A DNA stretch of 53,238 nt from Paenibacillus sp. 1001270B_150601_E10 (GCF_015558675.1 NZ_JADMOL010000021.1:1-53238); one strand, 5' to 3'. Shown: positions 43,220-53,155, counted from the stretch's first letter. Numbers and translations are program-made. The notes: a model not told the origin generated them from the sequence alone.

Positions 43220-43818
43220 AAAATAATGTGATCGTGAAGGCGTCGCTACTTCGCTGGCTGATGCTTTCTCAAAGCCTGATGACATTCGGAGCGGGTGTTG
43301 TCTTTCCGTTTTATTTAATATTCATCAAAGAGATCGGCGGAGACTTTAGCCAGTACGGGATCGCGTATGGACTTTATACACTATGCTCTGCTGGACTAAG
43401 CATCTGGTACGGCAAATGCTCTGATCGTTTTGGCAGAAGCAGATATCTTATCATCAGCGCGTGGGGCACGTCCGTCATCTTTTTAATTTTTCCGATCGTG
43501 ACCGGGATCGTGCAAATTTACGTGCTGCAGATTCTGATGGGGGTATTTGGCGCTATGCAGCGCGTATCCGAGCGCGCGCTGACGGCAGATCTCACTGATC
43601 ATTCAAAGCGAGGGGAGTATATAGGACGGTATCAATTCGGCCTCTCGATAGCTTCTGGAATTGCTGTTATGGCAGGTGGCTTCCTGATTGACTTGTTCAC
43701 TCTGGATTGGTTGTTCTACGCAGGATCTATTATCCTTTTTATAAGTGGAATGATCATGTGGCTCGTCCCTTTTGATGGAATTCACCAAGGTCGTTATGAC
43801 CAGTCTGTGGAGTTGTGA
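43216..43818 (+). CDS. Half-length MFS transporter (six helices)
   Basis: A 200-residue membrane protein equal to the N-terminal half of a major-facilitator transporter. Six helices can be traced, and the loop between helices 2 and 3 carries the MFS signature G-K-x-S-D-R-x-G-R (GKCSDRFGRSR). The protein ends cleanly after helix 6 (MIMWLVPFDGIHQGRYDQSVEL) with no second half in any frame; the next gene begins 47 bases later. ATG 43216 overlaps the stop of the flavoenzyme gene as ATGA, indicating translational coupling. It could work as a homodimer or be a truncated gene; the clean ends favour a real small protein. Confidence 0.8.
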   Translation: MKNNVIVKASLLRWLMLSQSLMTFGAGVVFPFYLIFIKEIGGDFSQYGIAYGLYTLCSAGLSIWYGKCSDRFGRSRYLIISAWGTSVIFLIFPIVTGIVQIYVLQILMGVFGAMQRVSERALTADLTDHSKRGEYIGRYQFGLSIASGIAVMAGGFLIDLFTLDWLFYAGSIILFISGMIMWLVPFDGIHQGRYDQSVEL

Positions 43819-43865
43819 TACGATAGATGAAGCGATTAGCGCAGAAGACCGGAAGGAGAATGGAA

Positions 43866-44630
43866 ATGAAACAGGATTCCTTATCTTTTGATCAATATCT
43901 GGAGTTAGCGGAAGCGGGCTTCTCCGGCTGGGACTTCAGCTTTCTTGAACAAACCGGTAGAATGGCCTCAGGCACGTTATCGTGGAATTACTATAATGTT
44001 GTGCTTCCTTACATACGAAATAAAGAGAGCATGTTGGATATGGGAACAGGCGGCGGAGAATTCCTGCGTCTACTACAGCCTTTACCTAGGCAAACCTATG
44101 CCACGGAGAGCTATGCACCGAACGTGCCGGTAGCAGAATCCGCACTTGCACCTTTAGGGGTTAAGGTTGTTGCGGTCGAGGAGGATGAGTCCATTCCTCT
44201 GCCGGACAATCACTTTGAATTGATCATCAATCGACATGAATCCTATGCGCCTTCAGAGATATGGCGCATGCTGAAGCCAGGCGGCCTCTTTATTACCCAG
44301 CAATGCGGAGGACAGAATGACATCGAGCTCAATCATTGGTTTCAGGCTGATGTGCCTGAATATGTGCATTGGACCGTAGAGTATGCAGCAGGTGAACTGA
44401 AGCAGCAGGGCTTTGAACTTCTTGCGTGCAAAGCAGAAGCGACGAATACTCGCTTCTATGACATTGGAGCGATCCTGTACTACTTGAACGTCATTGAATG
44501 GCAGATTGAAGACTATGCATTCGAGAACTACCGCGAACAGATTGTGAAGCTGCATGAACGGATTAATGTCGAAGGCTATGTGGATACGACGTGCGACCGT
44601 TTTCTCATCCTTGCGCGCAAGCCGGAATAG
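43866..44630 (+). CDS. Class I SAM-dependent methyltransferase
   Basis: A 254-residue methyltransferase. Motif I is MLDMGTGGGEF (about 54-64), followed by the acidic loop ATESYAPN and the post-motif region IPLPDNHFELIINRHES (about 109-125), then WRMLKPGGLFITQQCGG. That order is the usual class I one. AAGGAG seven bases upstream sets the start at ATG 43866; the in-frame ATG at 43860 nearly touches the RBS. Third gene of the flavoenzyme operon. Substrate unknown. Confidence 0.9.
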   Translation: MKQDSLSFDQYLELAEAGFSGWDFSFLEQTGRMASGTLSWNYYNVVLPYIRNKESMLDMGTGGGEFLRLLQPLPRQTYATESYAPNVPVAESALAPLGVKVVAVEEDESIPLPDNHFELIINRHESYAPSEIWRMLKPGGLFITQQCGGQNDIELNHWFQADVPEYVHWTVEYAAGELKQQGFELLACKAEATNTRFYDIGAILYYLNVIEWQIEDYAFENYREQIVKLHERINVEGYVDTTCDRFLILARKPE

Positions 44631-44678
44631 CACATTATTAAAAATAATAGGTTTCATCAAATAGGAGGAAGATTCATC

Positions 44679-45350
44679 ATGAATGGCAAACAGTTAGCAG
44701 CAGAAAAGGCAGTAGAATGGATACAGGATGGAATGGTCGTAGGGTTGGGAACAGGCTCGACCGCATACTGGGCGATTCAGGCAATTGGCCGTCGCGTGAA
44801 GGAAGGTCTTCAGATTCAAGCAGTCGCTACATCTGTTCCGTCTGAGAATCTAGCCAAGGAGCTTGGCATTCCGCTTATTCCATGGTCAGAGGTTCAATCC
44901 ATTGATGTGACCATCGATGGCGCAGATGAAGTGAATGCTTCCTTTCATTTGGTAAAAGGGGGCGGAGGCGCGCTTCTTCGTGAAAAAATCACCGCTTATG
45001 CGAGCAAGCAAATGATCGTGATCGTGGATGAATCAAAGGCTGTCAACGAACTTGGAAAGTTTGGCCTGCCTGTTGAGGTAGTGCCTTTTGCATGGGAAAT
45101 GACGGCGCGTCATATTGAGAAGCTTGGCTGCAAGGCGATTCGTCGAGCAGATGCTGAAGGAGAGCCATTTATCACAGATAACGGAAACTACATCCTTGAT
45201 TGCCAATTTGGCGTTATCGAAGAGCCTCCTGCATTGGAAGCCAAACTGCAGCAAATTCCTGGCATTGTAGATCATGGACTTTTCATCGGGCTTGCGGATA
45301 TCGTCATCGTAGGCTATGAAGACGGCCGGGTAGAGATTACGGTAAGATAA
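44679..45350 (+). CDS. rpiA: Ribose-5-phosphate isomerase A
   Basis: Converts ribose 5-phosphate to ribulose 5-phosphate in the pentose phosphate pathway. The 223-residue length and all motifs fit: GLGTGSTA (22-29, phosphate loop), DGADEV (80-85) and KGGGGALLREK (93-103, with the catalytic glutamate). The RBS TAGGAGGAAG precedes ATG 44679. It is the last gene of the operon starting at 41771, 48 bases after the methyltransferase, and is followed by a terminator. It is the only gene of central metabolism in the window. Confidence 0.97.
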   Translation: MNGKQLAAEKAVEWIQDGMVVGLGTGSTAYWAIQAIGRRVKEGLQIQAVATSVPSENLAKELGIPLIPWSEVQSIDVTIDGADEVNASFHLVKGGGGALLREKITAYASKQMIVIVDESKAVNELGKFGLPVEVVPFAWEMTARHIEKLGCKAIRRADAEGEPFITDNGNYILDCQFGVIEEPPALEAKLQQIPGIVDHGLFIGLADIVIVGYEDGRVEITVR

Positions 45351-45368
45351 TGGAATGAAGCTAGGGAT

Positions 45369-45409
45369 GAGGAATCTTTCTCGCTATAGAGAATAGGTTC
45401 CTCTTTTTT
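45369..45409 (+). terminator. Intrinsic terminator after rpiA
   Basis: GAGGAATC pairs with GGTTCCTC, with an inner TCTC/GAGA helix, followed by TTTTTT. Confidence 0.85.
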
Positions 45410-45463
45410 GTGAAGAGAAGATGGCATTCATCCAGCTTGGTCTATCAGGAATTACCAATTTCA

Positions 45464-45493
45464 TTGACTTTCAGGTGAGACATTCACTATACT
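45464..45493 (+). promoter_or_regulatory. Promoter of the MarR gene
   Basis: TTGACT, 18-base spacer, TATACT. Just downstream, TTAATTATTAAAACGTTTACGC could hold the regulator's own operator or a weak cre. Confidence 0.65.
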
Positions 45494-45556
45494 TTAATTA
45501 TTAAAACGTTTACGCATCTATAGATGACATTATATAGAAGATGAGAGGATTTCGGA

Positions 45557-45991
45557 ATGGATCGCATACAGGATTACGCAAATCGAGTTGGATTGGCCAT
45601 GTGGAAGACACATCGGCGCATGTCTGCTGAGATGGCTGAATATAAGGAGCATGGACTTACTGGACCTCAATTTTTTATGCTTAATATGATTGCACATGAG
45701 GGACCAACGAAGGTTGCTCGGCTTGCAGAGCGGATGGAAGTGAAGCCGAGTGCTACGACTGTCATGCTTGATCGACTAGAGCAAGGCGGTTTCATTCTGC
45801 GTGAGATGGACAAGAATGATCGACGAGCGGTCATCGTCTCCCTAACAGCAAAGGGCAAGGATGTATTGAAAAAAGCAAAGAAAGAGTCCAATAAAGTTCT
45901 TTCTCGTTTTTTGTCGGTCTTGACGGATGAAGAGCTTGAGACCTTTACTTTGTTGTATGAGAAGCTGATCCCAGAAGAGGTGAAGGAGTAA
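45557..45991 (+). CDS. MarR-family transcriptional regulator
   Basis: A 144-residue winged-helix dimer. HTH and wing are at about 47-95: TKVARLAERMEVKPSATTVMLDRLEQGGFILREMDKNDRRAVIVSLTAKG, including the conserved D-x-R-[RS] wing. ATG 45557 follows AGAGGATTT on the plus strand, a moderate RBS. Monocistronic, between its own promoter at 45464 and a terminator at 45999. The target genes and ligand are not evident; autoregulation is common in the family. Confidence 0.93.
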   Translation: MDRIQDYANRVGLAMWKTHRRMSAEMAEYKEHGLTGPQFFMLNMIAHEGPTKVARLAERMEVKPSATTVMLDRLEQGGFILREMDKNDRRAVIVSLTAKGKDVLKKAKKESNKVLSRFLSVLTDEELETFTLLYEKLIPEEVKE

Positions 45992-45998
45992 TTCCTTC

Positions 45999-46035
45999 AA
46001 AGGTGGCCTTGGCACAGTTATGTCGAGGCCTTTTT
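45999..46035 (+). terminator. Intrinsic terminator after the MarR gene
   Basis: An AAGG-GCCTTGGCA arm pairs imperfectly with TGTCGAGGCCTT, followed by TTTTTC. Confidence 0.7.
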
Positions 46036-46046
46036 CTTATTCTTGA

Positions 46047-46083
46047 TTGTAAGCGGATACAAAAATCTTAAAAATGGTATAGC
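46047..46083 (+). promoter_or_regulatory. cre site overlapping the promoter of the broken beta-helix gene
   Basis: TTGTAAGCGGATACAA (46047-46062) fits the broad CcpA consensus WTGNAANCGNWNNCAW. Its end overlaps GATACA (46056-46061), a possible -35 with a 16-base spacer to an extended -10, TGGTATAGC (46075-46083). CcpA would repress by blocking the promoter. Confidence 0.55.
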
Positions 46084-46187
46084 GATCATAAAAACGGTGC
46101 CTACAACATGACGACAGCTTCCTTTACACTGAGCTTGACTATCTCTGATTGTTACAGGATAGATCCTTCAGCTAAAGGAGTGTTGAC

Positions 46188-49100
46188 ATGCGAAAAAAAA
46201 CCGCACCAATTTCCGTATTGCTAGTCCTAATGCTGCTGTTCCAGTCGTATGGATATGCTGGCGCAAGCCCGAATGGGCATGCAGAAACGGATGAGAGCCA
46301 AGTTGTCAGTTCCGCCGCAGAAGAGGGTGCCACCTATTACGTGGATGCCGAATTGGGCAGTGATGCTAATGATGGGACCAATGCAGCCAAGCCCTGGGCG
46401 ACTTTGGACAAAGTGAATGCCCAACGCTTTAAAGCTGGCGACCGCATCTTGTTCAAGGCAGGCTCAGCATGGGAAGGCCAGCTTGCACCTCAGGGGTCTG
46501 GTTCGCCAGGAAAGCCGATCATCATTGATAAGTATGGAAGTGAGGATGCTAACATTAGGCCGATCATTCATGGATGAGGGAGCTTGAAGTCGGGAAGAAA
46601 GGCACCTGTTTTTGCAGGACAACAAGTCATGCCTGCTGTACTGCTTGAGAATGTGGAATATTGGGAGATTCGCAATTTAGAGATTACGAACGATAATGAC
46701 TTTTCTAAGAAAGGCTCGACTGGCAGTCAGCTCTTATCTGGTATCGGGGTAAGGATTGATGCGGATCAGCCAGCCTACAATCGCCCTTTTCATCATATCG
46801 TCATCGACAACAATTATATTCATGATGTGGACGGCGTCTATGATACAAGACATAAGGAAAATGGCGGGATTCATGTATCCGTAGAAGGGACATTCGCCAA
46901 TTGGGATACTCCAACGTATGCCAAATACGTCGATCTACGAATCACCAATAACGTCATTGAGCGAGTATCGAGGACAGGAATCCGAGCAGCGGGGCACAAC
47001 AACTACGTGAATAACGAGGGTGGATTTGGCATAACCGCTACGTATCGTTATAACGCTTGGAATGAGCAGGTATACATCGCGCACAATGTGCTTAACGACA
47101 TCGGCGGAGATGCGATCATTCTTCGAGATGGGGATGGCACCATTGTTGAGCATAACACAGCAAGCCGCTTCGGCAACTATGTGTCCGGCGGCAATGCGAT
47201 TGCCGGTGTATGGTTGGCCGTGTCAAAGAACACGATACTTCAATTCAATGAAGTCTCTCATGGACCAAGTTACAATCAGGACGGCTGTGCCTTTGATTTT
47301 GATTCTTACTTGACCAACACTATCTATCAGTACAACTACAGTCATGACAACCCGATGGGCATGATGCTATTGATGGGCGGCAATGATACGGATGTCATGC
47401 GCTACAACGTGTCCATCAATGACGGCAGTGCCTTCCGTCATTTCTCAGCAAATGAAAAAACGGGTGCTTACATCTATAACAACTTGTTCTAATATGATGG
47501 AGCTAACTATGAGGTGCTGGAGGGAGATGGCGTTAAGACAGGCTATAAGCTGTACAACAATATCTTCTATAATCACAATTCGAATGCGCCTACGAATTGG
47601 GAGACGAACCAATGGAACTTGCTGGAGTTCAGTCATAATACTTTTTTTGAGGCAGGGGGCAAGCATCACCTGAATGAGCCGCTTGATCTGAAGGCGATTT
47701 ATTCGGATCCGCTGTTTACTGAAGCAGGAACGTGGGGTGCTGGATTTGAAACGCTAGCAGGTTACACACTAAAGGCTAACTCTCCTTTGATCGATGCTGG
47801 AAGAGCCTTGCCAGAATCGATTGTGAATCTATTAACGAGCCTAGGCGGCGAGAGCAAGGATTTCTACCAGCTGTCCTTGCAGGACGGTCAGCCTGACATT
47901 GGGATTCATGAATATCATGGGGAGAAGGAAGCGCCTGGAACGGTAGACCGTCCATTTCTACCACAATCGTCTCTCTCCATTAAAGCCTTCAGCTCAGAAG
48001 AGCCAAGCTATGAAGCAGCGCGTGCCATTGATGACGATCCAAGCAGCTATTGGCGATCTGGATATGCGCCTGTGCAATCGATAACTTTAGATCTTGGCGG
48101 CCTCTAAGCTATCGTTTGGCTACGACGCCAGGGAAAGGAACCATGACATTAGCAGATGCTGCAACGGGTGAGTTCCGTTATGTGCCTTATTCAGGCATGT
48201 TCGGGAAAGAGGAGATATCCTTTGAAGTCAGCAACGGTATTGAGACTAAGACGGGAAAAGCTGTTTTCTACATTTCAAAACAAGGAGATTCCTTTATTCA
48301 AAATTCAGGATTTGAAACCGGCTCGGCTACAGGGTGGCCTGTGGTAAGCAGTACAGTCAAGGTCGTGGAAGGCCAATCGTATTCCGGAAAATATGCGATT
48401 CAATTTGAACGCGCTTCCACAAGCCTTGAGCAAACTGTACAGGGCTTGAAGCCGAATCAGTGGTATGTGCTTGAAGCATGGGGAAAGAGCGAGCGAGCAG
48501 ACAACTATCAGCGCATCGGGGTGAAACGCTACGACAGCTCAGGATTGCAGCAGGTAGCGGATATAAACAGCTTAAATTACACGCGGCTTAAGGTGCCATT
48601 TAAGACAGGGCCTAGTCAGACGACAGCAACCGTGTTTGGATATAAGCGCCCATCCTCTGCAGCACCGCCTTCGTCAATCGACGGAGTTAAAGCATGGCTT
48701 GACGACTTTGGTATTCGTGAATATCAGCCCCCAACGGCAGAGCCCACTGCATTTGATATGAAGGCAGGACAGGTCTATAACGGTGCTGTTCAAGGCGAGA
48801 GTACGGAAAGCGAGGAGCTTCAATATCATCTCGTTTCTAAACCGCTGCAAGGGACCTTGCAATGGAATGAGACAACAGGAGACTTTGTGTATACAGCACG
48901 GTCTGATGCTTCCGGTACCGATCAATGGACGTTCATAGCTCGCGACGAACGATCAGAATCTCTGCCTGCAGCGGTGACTGTTCGCTTTTCGCCAGCTGCA
49001 TATGTTGTTTCCATTAATGCCATACCCGATCATCTTGTGCTAAAAGTTGGAGATACAGAATCGACCGTTGTTCAGGCGGTGTATTCAGATGGACAGCAGG

Positions 49101-49534
49101 TTGTATTAACGGAGGGGTTGACATTTACAGCAATCGATCCAACGCTCATCTCCATCCTTGATGGATACATCACTGGCCTGCGGATAGGTAAGACTGAGGT
49201 TATGTTGACATGGAATGGCTTTACAGACCGGATCGCGATCCAGATAGAAAGTCCCCCAATTGAAAAGCTGCCGATTCGACTAAGCTTCAATGAAAAGAAG
49301 CCTATGCTCCGCGTAGGGGAGAATGTTAGGGTTATTCCAACGATTCATTACGATGATGGCACAAGTGCCATTGCGGACTCTGCTTCTGTTACGTATCGAA
49401 TAACAGATAAAGAGATCGCCACGATTGATGAGAATGGGGTAATACACGGAATCGCAAAAGGAAAAACCATGTTAACCATCCAATGCGGGAAGCTTACGGA
49501 GACGCTTGAGGTCATGGTGAAGAAAGAGAAGTAA
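46188..49534 (+). pseudogene. Broken gene for a large secreted beta-helix protein with Ig-like C-terminus
   Basis: Reading through the lesions gives a roughly 1100-residue exported protein. Signal peptide (1-27, RKKTAPISVLLVLMLLFQSYGYA), then the polysaccharide-lyase-like start YYVDAELGSDANDGT with AKPWATLDKVN, a long right-handed beta-helix, a fragment of an F5/8 (discoidin) domain, a cadherin-like segment, a jelly-roll carbohydrate-binding-like region, and two Big_2-type repeats at the end. Lesions: TGA in frame at 46575, TAA in frame at 47490, and a frame change near 48105 where most of the F5/8 domain is missing. RBS AAAGGAGTG precedes ATG 46188. The intact parts still read well, so decay is recent. 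It would have bound or cut a polysaccharide outside the cell. Confidence 0.85.
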
Positions 49535-49619
49535 ACGACAGAGCCCTAGACATTGTTGTTATAACTGCGTTGAAGTTAAGAATGCGCAACAAACCAAAGC
49601 ATGACCTTTAGCAGAAATA

Positions 49620-49714
49620 AAAAGAACCATACGTTCTCGCCAGCAAAGCCTCTCGTAATGATCGTCTTGATCATCTTCAAAGCTTGGCTAAAGAGGGTTG
49701 CGTATGGTTCTTTT
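49620..49714 (-). terminator. Long nested hairpin downstream of uppP
   Basis: AAAAGAACCATACG (49620-49633) pairs exactly with CGTATGGTTCTTTT (49701-49714). Inside it, GCCAGC pairs with GCTTGGC (one bulge), and ATGATC with GATCAT. On the minus strand a T-rich run follows, so it can end the uppP transcript, but at 95 bases it is unusually long and branched for a terminator and may be a structured RNA. Confidence 0.6.
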
Positions 49715-49743
49715 GATTGAACATGATGCTGTTAATCAAAGAA

Positions 49744-50574
49744 TTATAAGAAGACAAAGTAAATAACTGCAGCCAAAATAATGCGATAAATGGCAAACGG
49801 AACGAGCTTGATTCGATTAATCAGCTTCAGGAAGAAACGAATCGAGATCAAGGCAAAGATAAAGGCGGAGATAAATCCGACGATAAAGAATGGTAGGGCA
49901 TCAAGGGTGATGTATTCCCAGTTCTTTAAGAGCGACAATCCGCTTGCGCCAGCCATAACGGGCACTGCCATAATAAAGGTAAAGTCAGAGGCAGCGCGGT
50001 GGCTCATGCCAAGCAATACACCGCCTGAGATCGTAGAACCTGAGCGAGAGAAGCCTGGCCATAAACCTAGACATTGGAACAATCCAATTCCCAAGGCTTG
50101 TCCGTAAGTAATCTGGTCAACCGATTCTGCCTTTGGCTTCTTCGGTCTTACAAAGTCTGCCACGATCATCAGGATGGCACCCAGCACAAGGCCGATGACA
50201 ACCGTCTTAGTGGAGAATAAGTATTCATCAATATAATCCTCGAATAGGAGTCCGAGCACGGCTGCTGGAATCAAGCCGACGATAACCTGCGTAAGCTTCA
50301 AGTGCTTTCCTGGCGTCGTAATCGCATGCTTGCCTGCAAGCTTGCGCAAACCAAGAAGATCCATAAATCTCGGCCAAAATACGACAACGACAGCAAGGAT
50401 CGATCCTAGCTGAATGACGACCTTAAACGTATTGGCGACCGGTGCTGAAAACAGCTCTTTGGATTGGAAAAGAAAATCATCAACGATAATCATGTGTCCC
50501 GTAGAGGATACGGGAGCGAACTCCGTCAATCCTTCCACGATGCCCAAAATAAAGGCAACAAACATTTCCCACAA
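49744..50574 (-). CDS. uppP: Undecaprenyl-diphosphatase UppP (BacA)
   Basis: An integral membrane phosphatase that recycles the lipid carrier of cell-wall synthesis, and gives bacitracin resistance when abundant. The 276 residues and about eight helices fit. Both active-site repeats are present: EGLTEFAPVSSTGHM (14-28) and GLWPGFSRSGSTISGG in the middle. The start is a minus-strand TTG at 50574, eleven bases after AGGAGT; the ATG three codons inside is too far from it. A minus-strand TATAAT (50665-50670) may be the promoter. Monocistronic. Confidence 0.95.
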   Translation of the reverse strand: MWEMFVAFILGIVEGLTEFAPVSSTGHMIIVDDFLFQSKELFSAPVANTFKVVIQLGSILAVVVVFWPRFMDLLGLRKLAGKHAITTPGKHLKLTQVIVGLIPAAVLGLLFEDYIDEYLFSTKTVVIGLVLGAILMIVADFVRPKKPKAESVDQITYGQALGIGLFQCLGLWPGFSRSGSTISGGVLLGMSHRAASDFTFIMAVPVMAGASGLSLLKNWEYITLDALPFFIVGFISAFIFALISIRFFLKLINRIKLVPFAIYRIILAAVIYFVFL

Positions 50575-50730
50575 AATGATTCACACTCCTGTAACAACTA
50601 AAATATTCTTTTTTGTCATCGAATTGAAAGACAAGCATATGCACGTCAATCGCGCACGTTTTGTATTATACCTTGTTTTCGAATGATGCGGTAGCTGAAT
50701 CTGCACGTCTGCCTATCAATGAGCGATGAA

Positions 50731-51603
50731 CTAATGATAGGTTAGACGGAATGATCGAGGTGAAAGCCCTTCATATTTCGTAAAAATGGTAGAAAAGTAA
50801 GAAGCCTGCTGGAAGCCGACTTCCTCAGCAATTCTTGCAATCGAATCATTTGTGTGCAGGAGCAAGAGCTTCGCCTGATGAACCCGATAACGGTGAAGAT
50901 ATTCAAGCGGCGAAGAGCCGAATTGCTTCTTCATGCATCTGGCGATATAAACCGGATGAAAATTAAGATGCTCGCCAAGTTCTGCCGCGGTCACTGAATC
51001 CCGATAATGCTGCCGCAGATAGGCGGCAGCAAGCTCTGCGCATTCAGCAGCTTGTGAGCGAGTCTCCTGCTCAACAGAGCTAGACAGCTCATGCACGATT
51101 TGCTGGAATACAAGCTGCTGCTGCCAGCGCGTAGATCGCTGATGCATTAACGGACCTAAGCTTGACAGCTCTTCCAGCCATTCACACATCTGGGAGGGAT
51201 GCTTGATCTTCGTATAAATCGGAAGATTAATCGTAAAAGGATTCTTTTCCATCGTAGAGATATGAGCATAGTCGATCTCGGAATGACGGAGCTGAAGCTC
51301 ATGATGCTCGATGTGCCTCCAAGCGCCTGTAGTATGAAAATGAAGCCAGAAATAATGTGTCGTGACTTCACATTTTTTGATGGACTGATGGGCAAGGTTG
51401 GGGCTTAAAATAATGGCCTCTCCTGGTCCTACTTCATAGAGCCGATCCTCTTCTGCGATGTGAAACGCTCCTTGAATGACATAAAGCAGATCGAATACAC
51501 CTAGATTACGCCTGCTTGGATGAGCATTACCGGAAGCAATCATATCGCGCCCGCTAATGATGTAGTGGGGCAGCGGCGGAGCAGTCATCTGAATGATTGT
51601 CAT
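50731..51603 (-). CDS. AraC-family transcriptional regulator
   Basis: A 290-residue activator-type regulator. The N-terminal cupin-like ligand domain covers about 25-110 (FDLLYVIQGAFHIAEEDRLYEVGPGEAIILSPN). Two C-terminal HTH motifs cover about 190-288: TAAELGEHLNFHPVYIARCMKKQFG and the signature SIARIAEEVGFQQASYFSTIFTKYEGLSPRSFR. The minus-strand ATG 51603 follows AGGTG at six bases, so the in-frame GTG at 51612 is rejected. It is divergent from the MATE exporter, its most likely target. The cupin type suggests a sugar-like ligand, which is inference. Confidence 0.93.
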   Translation of the reverse strand: MTIIQMTAPPLPHYIISGRDMIASGNAHPSRRNLGVFDLLYVIQGAFHIAEEDRLYEVGPGEAIILSPNLAHQSIKKCEVTTHYFWLHFHTTGAWRHIEHHELQLRHSEIDYAHISTMEKNPFTINLPIYTKIKHPSQMCEWLEELSSLGPLMHQRSTRWQQQLVFQQIVHELSSSVEQETRSQAAECAELAAAYLRQHYRDSVTAAELGEHLNFHPVYIARCMKKQFGSSPLEYLHRYRVHQAKLLLLHTNDSIARIAEEVGFQQASYFSTIFTKYEGLSPRSFRLTYH

Positions 51604-51674
51604 GTTGAACACCTGCCCTTAAGTGATGGGTATTAGGTTTATATCGTGAATGTTTAGGTTTCAAAGCTGAACCA

Positions 51675-51690
51675 CAAGATGGATTATACC
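51675..51690 (+). promoter_or_regulatory. Weak cre-like site between the AraC and MATE genes
   Basis: TGTAAACGATCTAT keeps the TGTAAACG core but lacks the final CA. The flanking CTATA and CTATAG add a partial palindrome. It may be a weak CcpA site or an AraC half site. Confidence 0.3.
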
Positions 51691-51769
51691 ATCTATACTT
51701 GTAAACGATCTATAGCGCTCACTTCAAATAAAAAATGAGGATGAATGCAGTTTACAGGAGGTTTATTTT

Positions 51770-53155
51770 GTGAAGACATCAGAGGGGAAGATGACACTGT
51801 GGCTGCTTGCTTGGCCTATCTTCATTGAGCAATTTCTTCAATTTTTACTGGGGGCAGCAGATACCTTGATGGTCAGCCGCATCTCGGACGATGCGGTAGC
51901 CGTTGTCGGCTTCTCGAATCAATTATTTTTTGCTCTGCAGACACTGTTTATGACCATAGCGAGCGGAGCTGGCATCCTTATTGCGCAAAAGCTTGGATCA
52001 AGGAAAAATGAAGATGCACGTGTCCTTGGTATAATGGCTGTGTCGGTAAGTGCTGCAATCGGAATCGTCTTAAGCTTGATCCTCGTTTGGAAGCCAGTTG
52101 AAATCGCACAGCTTCTCAACATGCCTGAGAATTTATTGCCGCTTGCGAAGATTTACATTTCCATCGTCGGTGGAGGGATGGTCCTTACCGCGCTGATGGC
52201 GGCACTCGGTACCGCTATTCGAAATACTGGCAATACGAAAGGACCGATGTATACTGCGATTGGGATGAATGTCATCCACATCATATTGAACTACGCCTTT
52301 ATCTATGGCGCATTTGGCTTCCCACAATGGGGGCTAACAGGAGTAGCGATCTCGACTCTTGTCAGCCGATTGCTGGCGTCCATTTTCTTATATTGGCTGT
52401 TTATCCAATCATTTGACCAACGAATCAAGCTTCGTGATTTCAAAATCTTTGATCGTAAGCTCTTTAATGACATCTTGAAAATTGGCTGGCCGCTTGGCGT
52501 TAACTCATCCTGCTGGGTGTTTACGCAGCTCATCATTTTTACATTTATTGCGATGCTGGGCTCAAAGGAGCTTGCAACCAGAACGTATATGAATACGCTT
52601 GAGTCGTTTTGCTTCCTGCTAGGCTTCTCCATCGCCCTTGCGGTGCAGATACAGATTGCCCATCTGTTTGGTGCAAGACAGACAAAGGAAGCGTACAAAG
52701 GTGCATATAAAGCGCTGGTCATTGGGCTGATTCTCGTTACAGTTAATGCTTTCTTGGTGTTCGTGCTTGGTAAGTCCATTCTAAGCATCTTTACAAACGA
52801 CCCGGAGATTATTGCAATGGCAGGATCGCTGCTGCTGCTTAACCTGATGCTTCAGCCAGGGAAAATGCTGAATATGGCGCTTGGGAATGCGCTGAATGCG
52901 GTAGGCGATACGAAATTCCCAATGTGGACGGCCATCTTCTCCATGTGGCTGATTGCTACTGCACTGTCCTACTACCTAGGCATTGAGTGGGGATGGGGAC
53001 TCGTTGGAATCTATGTGTGCATGATTGCAGACGAGTATGTACGGGGATTGCTGGCCCTATGGCGTTGGCGCCAACGGAAGCACTTGAAGCGTGCTGAGGC
53101 AAGTATGACCGCGACAACCCTACCAGGAAGTGGAGCCATGGCAATCGATTCTTAA
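51770..53155 (+). CDS. MATE-family multidrug efflux transporter
   Basis: A 461-residue exporter with 12 predicted helices in two six-helix halves, using a sodium or proton gradient to expel drugs or metabolites. Family features: WPIFIEQFLQFLLGAADTLMVSRISDDAVAVVGFSNQ at the start, GLTGVAISTLVSR mid-way and PGKMLNMALGNALNAVGDTKFPMW in the second half. The start is GTG 51770, seven bases after AGGAGG. Divergent from the AraC gene. The substrate is not evident. A link to the NRPS product is unlikely given the 37 kb distance. Confidence 0.94.
   Translation: MKTSEGKMTLWLLAWPIFIEQFLQFLLGAADTLMVSRISDDAVAVVGFSNQLFFALQTLFMTIASGAGILIAQKLGSRKNEDARVLGIMAVSVSAAIGIVLSLILVWKPVEIAQLLNMPENLLPLAKIYISIVGGGMVLTALMAALGTAIRNTGNTKGPMYTAIGMNVIHIILNYAFIYGAFGFPQWGLTGVAISTLVSRLLASIFLYWLFIQSFDQRIKLRDFKIFDRKLFNDILKIGWPLGVNSSCWVFTQLIIFTFIAMLGSKELATRTYMNTLESFCFLLGFSIALAVQIQIAHLFGARQTKEAYKGAYKALVIGLILVTVNAFLVFVLGKSILSIFTNDPEIIAMAGSLLLLNLMLQPGKMLNMALGNALNAVGDTKFPMWTAIFSMWLIATALSYYLGIEWGWGLVGIYVCMIADEYVRGLLALWRWRQRKHLKRAEASMTATTLPGSGAMAIDS

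Noticed and set aside
46575-46577. TGA as a selenocysteine or read-through codon in the beta-helix gene
   Set aside because: It sits between Gly residues in a non-catalytic linker, a second in-frame stop and a deletion follow, and no SECIS-like hairpin is evident.
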